DNA of 64,000 bases, taken from Phyllobacterium sophorae. Its GTDB lineage: Bacteria; Pseudomonadota; Alphaproteobacteria; Rhizobiales; Rhizobiaceae. Made by a program: the position numbers and the translations under genes. The stretch lies in the NCBI RefSeq assembly GCF_003010965.1, contig NZ_PGGM01000002.1, positions 1-64,000 on the forward strand, read 5' to 3'. The notes beneath the pieces are model-generated. The model ran no database searches. It was given only the letters and a program-made list of their open reading frames with translations, and had not been told where the DNA came from. This document shows positions 1-7,180 of this stretch, in pieces; the stretch's first letter is position 1; every line of letters begins with the position of its first letter.

Positions 1-64
1 CACGCTCCTTCACCAGCTTCACCGCTTCAAGCTTGTATTCGCGGCTGAACTTTCGTCTTTGCAT
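1..64 (-). CDS. IS3-family transposase OrfA, N-terminal fragment
   Basis: An ATG at 64 (minus strand) follows a GGAGAG ribosome-binding site and opens a frame beginning MQRRKFSREYKLEAVKL, then VKER, which runs off the left edge. This is the start of the helix-turn-helix OrfA proteins of IS3-family elements, which bind the terminal repeats and are joined to the OrfB integrase by programmed frameshifting. Only about 21 residues are visible, so the subgroup is not assigned and intactness cannot be judged. It points away from the disrupted gene on its right. Confidence 0.65.
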   Translation of the reverse strand, partial: MQRRKFSREYKLEAVKLVKER

Positions 65-127
65 TCATACTCTCCGGTTTCACGCAGAACACCTTAACTC
101 AGTGTCTATGAAACCGGCAGCAGGCCA
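1..127 (-). mobile_element. End of an IS3-family insertion sequence (partial)
   Basis: Read on the minus strand, this stretch starts with TGGCCTGCTGCCGGTTTC near 127, has about 60 bases of leader, and then an OrfA reading frame. That is the layout of the upstream end of an IS3-family element. The rest lies outside the window, so the other end and any target duplication cannot be seen. The boundary at 127 is inferred from the TG...CA-type end and could be off by a few bases. Confidence 0.6.
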
Positions 128-203
128 CTATGTCTGTGTCGCCGCTTCGACGTTGGGGGATAGTCCTGTTTGGGACCGAGATCGAGCTGCGATCTGCGGC
201 AAC

Positions 204-899
204 ATGGTTCGGCTCTATAAATTAGTTCACACCGTTCTAGATCAGACTACCCAGCGGCGACAGGAGGCCGCATTCATATTCGCGAGGCTAGTGTTCGAGA
301 CGTTGGTAAATATTCGTTACATGATCGAGCATTTCGAGCCGCAGCTAATCGACGAATATGTGAAATACTCGCTGCGCCATGAGCGGAAGTTGAGAGACCG
401 GGTATTGGCAAACATCGATGCCCGCAACGGCATCATGCTTCCAATCGAAGACAGAATGCTCAAATCTATCGAAAGGGCTGCTACTGCAGCAGGGGTGCCC
501 TTGGATGATGTTGATATAAGCCAGAAGGGACCTTGGGGAGGCAAGAACCTCTTCGATAAGGCCGAGGCGGTGGGGCTAGGGGGCATCTATCTCGGCGCTT
601 TTGGTGGTCCATCCCATGGTGTCCACGGCAACTGGCATGAGATATATTCAAACCATGTGGAGTGGGACGAGGAAAGTGGGTTTACCCCGAAGCTTGATTG
701 GCATCATCCGCGACCACAGGTCCTTTTTGGCTTGAGCACTTTGATAATCGAAACGCTGGCCATTTATTTTAGCTTCATGTGCGGTGAGCAATGGGAAGCA
801 ATTTTTGGCGAGCCGCTTTCGGACCTAAGCCATCGTGCCACATTGGCCTCTAACGCTCACGAAGCCTATCTCGCCGGTAAGCAGTGGCCAGAAATCTGA
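204..899 (+). pseudogene. DUF5677-like protein, N-terminus lost at an IS boundary
   Basis: The reading frame is open from inside the insertion sequence, through its boundary near 127, to the stop at 899. The recognisable protein begins after the boundary. The first in-frame ATG beyond it (204) gives 231 residues. The helical stretch FIFARLVFETLVNIRYMIE followed by a long polar helix resembles the DUF5677 family, whose function is unknown; members are usually longer at the N-terminus. I infer that the insertion removed the original start and promoter. A product from ATG 204 is possible, but no good ribosome-binding site precedes it. Confidence 0.45.
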
Positions 900-1861
900 A
901 ACATATTTCCGTTGGCCAACGTTGGGCCATCGGAACGTATCGGGACACATCGGGAACTTTGGGAAGGGCGGACCAACATTTATTCAATGAAATCAATGCG
1001 GTTTGGGTTTCCTCCGGGCCCACCATTTCTCTAGCACGCGCCATGGACTGCCACACCATGATGTTGAGCAGGAGGTTCTACATCTGAAGCACGGTCCCGT
1101 ATCGGATCGGACTCTCGGCATTGACCGCCGCCCAGCTCAATTATTGGAGGCTAGGACGAATACACTTGGTCCCGCAGCCATATCGGCTTCCAATTTGTCA
1201 TAGAAGCCATCGCGGTCGTGCGGTTGCGAGATCGGCGGCCCCAATCGCGCCGGCGTGACGCTCGAGACGGGCGCTCACCAGCGTTGGACAAAGCGAAATT
1301 TTGGGAATGTAAACGCACTGCGAATTTGATCGAGATATCCTTCAGCGGCGCATCCTCCGGACGAGGAAGCCGCTGATTCACTGTCTGAAGCTCAAAGAAG
1401 CCAGCTCAAGCCGAAAGCGATTGCGACACCGGCGGCGAAGATGCAGCTGTAAAGAAAATATGATCGATGGTGCGGCCACGCATCGTCATCATCTTCGTCA
1501 AGATCATCCGTTATATAAATGTCCTCGCGCCGCATACCGGACTCCCGATAACAACCCACTCAACACTAAACCCTTTGAACGCCTTCAAGTTCCAACACCT
1601 GTGAGCAATGATGTTCCGTCACAGGCGATATATTTCTCCATTATGAACCATTCACTTCAAGGCCCTTTAAGCGTTGACGGTATTATAAAAGCTCTCCCCC
1701 AGCCGTAATCTCAAACATCCGCCTGTTGCGCCAGTCCATCCACGTCACCAGCAATAGCAAGGACACATCCAGGAGTAGGGCAAGAAATCGACCGGTCGTT
1801 TGGTGTCTCGTGTCATGTGCCCAATCCTCATCATTCCGCCCCAGCCACCCTCGAGGAAGCC
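900..1861. other. 962 bp spacer without a convincing gene
   Basis: Only short open frames occur here (under 100 codons, biased composition, no recognisable domain). The part around 1500-1720 is richer in A and T than its surroundings. I see no tRNA, riboswitch or clear promoter. Next to an insertion sequence and a broken gene, it reads as decayed DNA. Confidence 0.5.
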
Positions 1862-2317
1862 ATGGCCCATACCATCAAGATCAATGGAACTGCTCACAGC
1901 GTCGACGTCGATGATGACACCCCCTTGCTGTGGGTGCTGCGAGATGTGCTCGGCATGAACGGCACCAAATTCGGCTGCGGAGCCGCATTGTGTGGCGCCT
2001 GTACCGTTCATATTGACGGCGTGGCGACACGTTCCTGCGTCACCACGATCGACAGTATCGGTGACAGTGCGGTCACCACGATCGAGGCTATCGGCGAAAC
2101 GCCGCAGGGAAAGGCTCTGCAGAGGGCCTGGCTCGATCTGGAAGTGGTGCAGTGCGGCTATTGCCAGTCGGGACAGCTCATGTCGGCCGCAGCACTCTTG
2201 ACCGATACGCCGAAGCCGACCGATGCCGATATTGACGGTGCAATGGCCGGAAATGTCTGTCGTTGCGGCACCTATCAGCGCATTCGCGCTGCCATCAAGC
2301 AAGCAGCGGAGGCCTGA
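1862..2317 (+). CDS. (2Fe-2S) small subunit of an IorAB-type molybdenum hydroxylase
   Basis: The 151-residue protein is the electron-transfer subunit of a xanthine-oxidase-family enzyme, of the isoquinoline 1-oxidoreductase alpha type. The N-terminal plant-ferredoxin-like cluster is seen as C39, C44 and C47 ([17 protein letters not shown]), with a fourth Cys shortly after. The C-terminal helical domain carries the second cluster (QCGYCQSGQ and CRCGTY). The start at 1862 is preceded by AGGAAGCC; an upstream in-frame ATG at 1817 would add an unconserved tail. The stop lies 4 bases before the large subunit, so the two are co-translated. Electrons would pass from the Mo centre of the partner through both clusters to an unidentified acceptor. 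Confidence 0.85.
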   Translation: MAHTIKINGTAHSVDVDDDTPLLWVLRDVLGMNGTKFGCGAALCGACTVHIDGVATRSCVTTIDSIGDSAVTTIEAIGETPQGKALQRAWLDLEVVQCGYCQSGQLMSAAALLTDTPKPTDADIDGAMAGNVCRCGTYQRIRAAIKQAAEA

Positions 2318-2321
2318 GGTC

Positions 2322-4529
2322 ATGAACACAATCGATTTGAACGTTCCCATTCTCGGGCAGAACAAGACCTCGCGCCGTGCCTTCCTGCAAGGTGGCGGCT
2401 TGCTATTGGGCTTCGCCATGACCGGCATGGGCAGCAAAACAGTGTTTGCCGCAACTGCGGCGCAAGTGACCGAAGCTGAGGTAATAGCGCCATTCGAACC
2501 TAATGCCTTCATCCGCATCGATCCCAAGGGAGTCGTGACGCTGGTCATGCCGATGGCTGAAATGGGCCAGGGTGTCTATACCTCCATGGCCATGCTCCTT
2601 GCAGAAGAGTTGGAAGTCGACCTTGACCAGGTGTTGCTGCAGCATGCCCCTGCCAATGATGCCCTCTACGCCAATCCGATACTCCAAAGCCAGACGACGG
2701 GTGCCTCAACGACGATCCGCGCGTTTTGGACGCCATTGCGTCAGGCAGGTGCGGTCGCTCGCAACCTTCTGATTACGGCTGCGGCCAAGAAATGGAACGT
2801 CGATCCTGCGACCTGTCAGGCCAGAAAGGGCGTTGTTTCCGATGCGTCGGGCTCACTACACCTTGGCTATGGGGAATTGGCGGAGGAGGCGGCCAAGCTG
2901 CCAGTACCGGCCGCCGACAGCGTGGCGCTGAAGGATCCGAAGGATTTCACCCTAATCGGCACCAGGGCCAAGCGGCTGGACACATCCATAAAAGTGGACG
3001 GCCGTGCTGAGTTCGGCATCGACATCAAGGTGCCGGGAATGAAGGTCGCGGCGATCGCCATCTCGCCCGTTTTTGGCGGCAAGCCCAAAACAGTGGATGA
3101 CGCGGCAGCGCTTGCCGTCAAGGGCGTACATCAGGTGGTCAGGACGGACGAGGCGGTTGCCGTCATTGCCGATCATACGGGAGCGGCCAAGAAAGGATTG
3201 GCGGCGGCGGCCATCCAATGGGACGATGGTCCAAATGCCACGGTCAGCAGCGCTGACCTCATCAAGCAGCTTGACGAAGCGTCAAGGCAGCCTGGTGCCG
3301 TTGCACGCAATGAAGGTGACGTCGAAAAGGCGCTCGCCGGTGCGGCACAACGAATAGATGCCATCTATCAATTGCCTTTCCTTGCTCATGCGACGATGGA
3401 GCCGATGAATTGTACCGTACATGTGCAGAAGGACAGCTGTGACATCTGGGTTGGCACCCAGGTACCGACACTTGCCCAGGCGGCGGCTTCCAAGCTCACC
3501 AACTTACCTATCGAGAAGGTGAAGGTACATAATCGCTTGCTCGGCGGCGGTTTTGGGCGGCGCCTCGAAACTGACGGTATTGTCCATGCCGTCAAGGTTG
3601 CCAAGCAGGTGGATGGCCCGGTCAAGGTCGTCTGGAGCCGTGAGGAAGATATCCAGCACGATATGTATCGCCCCTATTACTACGATCGGCTCTCCGCAGG
3701 GCTGGATGCAGATGGCAAACCCGTAGCCTGGACGCACCGCGTCTCAGGTTCTTCGATCATTGCACGCTATATCCCGCCGCTGTTCAAGGATGGACTCGAC
3801 TTCGATGCTGTTGAGGGTGCTGCCGAGCCACCCTATGCCCTGCCAAACATCCATGTCGACTATGTGCGGGTCGAACCTGCCGGCATTCCGACTGCCTTCT
3901 GGCGCGGCGTTGGCCCAACACACAATATATTCGTCGTCGAAAGCTTTATGGACGAACTTGCACATGCGGCAAAGCAGGATCCCGTCGCCTACCGAAAGGC
4001 GCTGCTCGGGCACAATCCGCGGGCGCTCGGTGTCCTGAACCTCGCGGCTGAGAAGTCGGGCTGGGGAACAAAGATGCCTGAAGGTCATGGCCGTGGCGTC
4101 TCGGTGCAGTTTGCCTTTGGTACCTATATCGCGCAGGTGGCGGAGGTGGAGGTCGCTGCTGATGGATCGGTCAAGGTCAATCGGGTCGTTTGTGCTGTCG
4201 ATTGCGGCTTGGTCGTCAATCCGGACACGATCGAAGCGCAGATGCAGGGCGGAACGATTTTCGGTCTGACGGCGGTCTTGCACGGTGCGATCACGCTCAA
4301 GGACGGGCGGGTCGAGCAAGGCAATTTCGATACCTATTTGCCGATGCGGATCGATGAGGTGCCGGTGGTCGAAACGCACATGATCAAGAGCGCCGATGCA
4401 CCCGGCGGCATAGGCGAAGTAGCAACGGCGGCTGTCAGTGCGGCGGTGACGAATGCGATCTTCGCAGCCACCGGTAAACGCGTCAGGACCCTTCCGATTG
4501 ATCCCGGCGTTTTGAAGAAGGAAGCCTGA
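2322..4529 (+). CDS. Molybdopterin-binding large subunit of an IorAB-type hydroxylase, Tat-exported
   Basis: The 735-residue catalytic subunit hydroxylates an aldehyde or N-heterocycle using water as oxygen source. The N-terminus has a twin-arginine signal (SRRAFLQ at residues 17-23, then a hydrophobic stretch ending in AAT). This implies export of the folded complex, with the small subunit carried along. The Mo-cofactor features GGFGRR, FWRGVGPTHN and the C-terminal APGGIGEVATAA, bearing the conserved Glu, are present. The ATG at 2322 is used because it opens the Tat signal; an earlier in-frame ATG at 2223 lies inside the small-subunit gene. Substrate is unknown. No XdhC-like maturation gene or cytochrome c partner follows. 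Confidence 0.85.
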   Translation: MNTIDLNVPILGQNKTSRRAFLQGGGLLLGFAMTGMGSKTVFAATAAQVTEAEVIAPFEPNAFIRIDPKGVVTLVMPMAEMGQGVYTSMAMLLAEELEVDLDQVLLQHAPANDALYANPILQSQTTGASTTIRAFWTPLRQAGAVARNLLITAAAKKWNVDPATCQARKGVVSDASGSLHLGYGELAEEAAKLPVPAADSVALKDPKDFTLIGTRAKRLDTSIKVDGRAEFGIDIKVPGMKVAAIAISPVFGGKPKTVDDAAALAVKGVHQVVRTDEAVAVIADHTGAAKKGLAAAAIQWDDGPNATVSSADLIKQLDEASRQPGAVARNEGDVEKALAGAAQRIDAIYQLPFLAHATMEPMNCTVHVQKDSCDIWVGTQVPTLAQAAASKLTNLPIEKVKVHNRLLGGGFGRRLETDGIVHAVKVAKQVDGPVKVVWSREEDIQHDMYRPYYYDRLSAGLDADGKPVAWTHRVSGSSIIARYIPPLFKDGLDFDAVEGAAEPPYALPNIHVDYVRVEPAGIPTAFWRGVGPTHNIFVVESFMDELAHAAKQDPVAYRKALLGHNPRALGVLNLAAEKSGWGTKMPEGHGRGVSVQFAFGTYIAQVAEVEVAADGSVKVNRVVCAVDCGLVVNPDTIEAQMQGGTIFGLTAVLHGAITLKDGRVEQGNFDTYLPMRIDEVPVVETHMIKSADAPGGIGEVATAAVSAAVTNAIFAATGKRVRTLPIDPGVLKKEA

Positions 4530-4609
4530 CCGGTTCCAAATCAAGTGGCGCTGGGGCCCTGTGTCACGGACATGGGCTCCAGTTTTTCATGCTCGGCAGC
4601 TTGGCGAAT

Positions 4610-5008
4610 TCATGCCTGTCTGGCTTCTCGAACCCCCACGACTTCCTTGGAAAATATTACGGCTGCGAACACAAGTGCGCCCGCGAAGGTGATAAGCGAG
4701 CCTATGCCGACAAGGGGCTCTAACTGGGTGTTGCCGAGTTCCATGAAGTATAGGGCGGGCAGCATGACCAACAAGCCAAATGTGTACATTGCGTAATGGA
4801 CCATTGCCAGCCGCTTGTTTGCCTTGGAAGGATTGAGAGCATAGTACCCTCCAAAAATGGCACTCGATACCCAGCCGAGAAGGTTGACATGGGCATGGGC
4901 TGCTATCGTGGTGTGGTTTCCCGACATTCCCATCTGCAGGCCCACAATCAGGCCTATGATCAGCCATATGATTGCTGTTTTGAAAAACAGCTGAGAAATC
5001 TGTGGCAT
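4610..5008 (-). CDS. Small haem-copper-oxidase-like membrane protein
   Basis: This 132-residue protein has four predicted membrane helices (about residues 8-27, 36-57, 66-89 and 97-120). The motif AAHAHVNLLGWVSSAIFGGYY resembles the His-bearing helix of cbb3-type oxidase and NorB subunit I proteins, and homologues are often labelled cytochrome-c oxidase. At this length it holds only part of that fold, so it cannot be a complete oxidase. It may bind haem or a metal; that is inference. An FNR-like palindrome lies about 110 bp upstream, which would fit control by low oxygen. The HWE kinase gene ends 120 bp upstream on the same strand. Confidence 0.6.
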   Translation of the reverse strand: MPQISQLFFKTAIIWLIIGLIVGLQMGMSGNHTTIAAHAHVNLLGWVSSAIFGGYYALNPSKANKRLAMVHYAMYTFGLLVMLPALYFMELGNTQLEPLVGIGSLITFAGALVFAAVIFSKEVVGVREARQA

Positions 5009-5118
5009 TTGCGGTTCCCCTCCGAACTGCGATTTAGTGATGTGGCGGAGAATACACGCGTGTCCAATGTCTTTCTAGCAGGCACATCTAAGCAAAAATA
5101 ATCAGATTCAATACGTTT

Positions 5119-5132
5119 TTGATGGATATCAG
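5119..5132 (-). promoter_or_regulatory. FNR/FixK-like box
   Basis: TTGATGGATATCAG matches the TTGAT-N4-ATCAA consensus of FNR/FixK regulators at nine of the ten defined positions. It lies about 111 bp before the start of the small oxidase-like gene and overlaps the last codons of the upstream kinase gene. It is a single site found by eye. Confidence 0.4.
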
Positions 5133-6526
5133 GTATGGGGTGCTTCAATATTTTCCATCGGTGCGCGTACGGTCCAAACAATGCGATTGGCACTTTGCTC
5201 CAGCGTGCCTTCGCCGCCAAGTGACAGCGGTGTTACGCGTTCGAGGACAACTTTGCCAAATCCATTGTTGCGTCCCAATTTGACGGCAGGTCCGCCAGAC
5301 TCGGTCCAGGCTAAATAGAAACTCCTGCCTCCATCGCCAACGAACCAGTCGACGGTAATGTGTCCGGATTCTGCCGAAAAAACGCCGTACTTGGCCGAAT
5401 TTATCGCCAGTTCATGGAAAGCGATTCCAAGGTATTGGACTGCATTGGGTTGAAGCGTGATCGTTGGACCTGACATCGTGATATTCGCTTCGTCACCGAA
5501 TGGCCTGATCTGTGCCAAAAGCAGATCTGAAATCGTCGCCCCGCGCCATGCGACATGCACCAGCAAGTCGTGTGACCGTGCGAGCGCCATAATCCTTTCA
5601 CGAACTTGCTGCTCAAATTCAGGAGCATCACCGGTGCGGTTGCCTGTCTCGCGGATCATGGACAGGATCACGGCGTATTGGTTCTTCACGCGATGGTTCA
5701 CCTCCCGCATGAGCATCAAAATCCGTTCTTCGTTCTCTTTCTTTTCGGTAATGTCGCGCGCAATTTTTGAGGCACCAATGACGCGGCCAGACGAGTTTTT
5801 TACCGGCGACACTGTCAACGAAATGTGGATACGATCGCCGTCCTTGCGTTGGCGTATTGTTTCATAATGGTCGATTCTTTCTCCCCTGCGGATGCGCTCG
5901 ACAATGCTTGGTTCTTCATTCAAGCGCTCAGGCGGGATTAGCAGGGTGATGGAACGGCCAATCATTTCGTCCGCCGTGTAGCCGAATATCCGTTCGGCAC
6001 CCTTGTTCCAGCTGCGAACAATTCCGGTGAGGTCCTTGCTGATGATCGCATCGTCTGATGATTCAACGATTGCAGCAAGTCGTTGCGTGGCAATTTCGTC
6101 TCGCTGCCGGTCGCTTACATCGAGCAGCATATTCAATGCACCGACGATTTCGCCCCGCTTGTTGCGCAGCAAGACCGGACAGGGCAGAAAAGTAATGCGG
6201 CTGCCGTCGGGCCTTTCAGCGATTGCCTCTGTCCCGCGAACCTCCCGTTGTTCACGAAGGGTCACGGCCATTGGGCATTCATCGTGCCGCATGGGTGTTC
6301 CGTCGGGCCAGTACAATTTCCACGACCCGCACCACTCATCCTCGCCTATTTGAGGTTTTCGCCCCCAAAGTTCAGCTGCAGCTTTGTTGTAAAAAGTAAT
6401 AATTCCAGATTTATTGGTGGTATAGACCGCAGCGGGGAGATCCATGATGATCGTGTCACGGCTATTGTTGTCCATGCCATGCAAAGCTGCTAGCGAAGAT
6501 GCAAATGAACTTTGCGGAACGTCCAC
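5129..6526 (-). CDS. PAS-domain HWE-family sensor histidine kinase
   Basis: This is a soluble two-component kinase, about 465 residues from the GTG at 6526, which follows GGGGAAATT. An ATG at 6475 and a longer frame from 6736 are alternatives. Two PAS domains (about residues 20-150 and 155-275) precede the kinase core. The phospho-acceptor is in EVNHRVKNQYAVI. The N box FHELAINSAKYG and the later WTESGGP carry the His and W-x-E that define the HWE family, and no classical F box is seen. HWE kinases are common in rhizobia and often sense light or redox, or feed the general stress response. No response regulator gene is adjacent, so its partner is elsewhere. Confidence 0.82.
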   Translation of the reverse strand: MDVPQSSFASSLAALHGMDNNSRDTIIMDLPAAVYTTNKSGIITFYNKAAAELWGRKPQIGEDEWCGSWKLYWPDGTPMRHDECPMAVTLREQREVRGTEAIAERPDGSRITFLPCPVLLRNKRGEIVGALNMLLDVSDRQRDEIATQRLAAIVESSDDAIISKDLTGIVRSWNKGAERIFGYTADEMIGRSITLLIPPERLNEEPSIVERIRRGERIDHYETIRQRKDGDRIHISLTVSPVKNSSGRVIGASKIARDITEKKENEERILMLMREVNHRVKNQYAVILSMIRETGNRTGDAPEFEQQVRERIMALARSHDLLVHVAWRGATISDLLLAQIRPFGDEANITMSGPTITLQPNAVQYLGIAFHELAINSAKYGVFSAESGHITVDWFVGDGGRSFYLAWTESGGPAVKLGRNNGFGKVVLERVTPLSLGGEGTLEQSANRIVWTVRAPMENIEAPHT

Positions 6527-6816
6527 AATTTCCCCAATCCAACGGCAATTCTCTTCTTGTTGTCGGTCAAAACCAGGAGTCGCTGGTTGCAACAAGATTC
6601 CGAGTATTGCCGTTAAACTGTTTGCGACGTACTTGGTTCCATTCCTTGCGCATGCACATTGTCGGTCGCCGGAGGTTGAAGGGGTGGCGCTTTTCGATGA
6701 AAGCACTTGAAATGCAATTGCAGGCCGGTTTCGCAAGGAATCCAGCCTGCAATATATTCAGCGTATCGCTTGAGCGCCAGTATGCTTGAGTTCTATAGAC
6801 CCGGCGTGCGAACCAA

Positions 6817-6921
6817 TCAAATTGCGAAGACGACAGCTGCAACTGCAAGCGCGCCAAACAAAATCATCGAGCATGTCATCCAGTTGGAGATATCGCCGTT
6901 TTCTTTCGTATGCCGCATCAT
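6817..6921 (-). CDS. 34-residue single-span membrane peptide
   Basis: A short frame reads MMRHTKENGDISNWMTCSMI, then LFGALAVAAVVFAI and stop. It has a polar N-terminus and one membrane helix from about residue 17 to the end. A perfect AGGAGG lies upstream of the first ATG at good spacing, which is the main reason to call it a gene. It sits alone between the NtrY-like gene and the HWE kinase, on their strand. Function is unknown. Small single-span peptides of this kind often modulate membrane kinases or transporters, but nothing here proves that. Confidence 0.5.
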   Translation of the reverse strand: MMRHTKENGDISNWMTCSMILFGALAVAAVVFAI

Positions 6922-7180
6922 CGCCTGACTCCTCCTGAGCATAGCCGGTTGCACCGGCCCGTTCTCAAAAATCACGAACATCCGTCGCTGATTTTAGTTT
7001 CCAGCTGTTTTCATAAGTTGTCGTGATTCATAAACTGTCGCTGGAAGGTCAGAAGGTCTAATCCTGTCACTCCAGTTTCAGTGTAAGGATTATAGCGCTT
7101 TCAATTTAGTCGTTCAATTTGAACCGAGCGGATGGTCATCACATTTTGATAGCAATTGAAAGGAATGTGATACTGTCGGT

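Noticed and set aside
884-1708. Several short open frames (67-95 codons) in the spacer after the broken gene
   Set aside because: They overlap in conflicting frames, have no recognisable domain or good ribosome-binding site, and show unusual residue composition.
1745-2548. 267-codon minus-strand frame opposite the hydroxylase genes
   Set aside because: It lies antisense to two well-supported genes and its translation has no domain; such shadow frames are common in GC-rich DNA.
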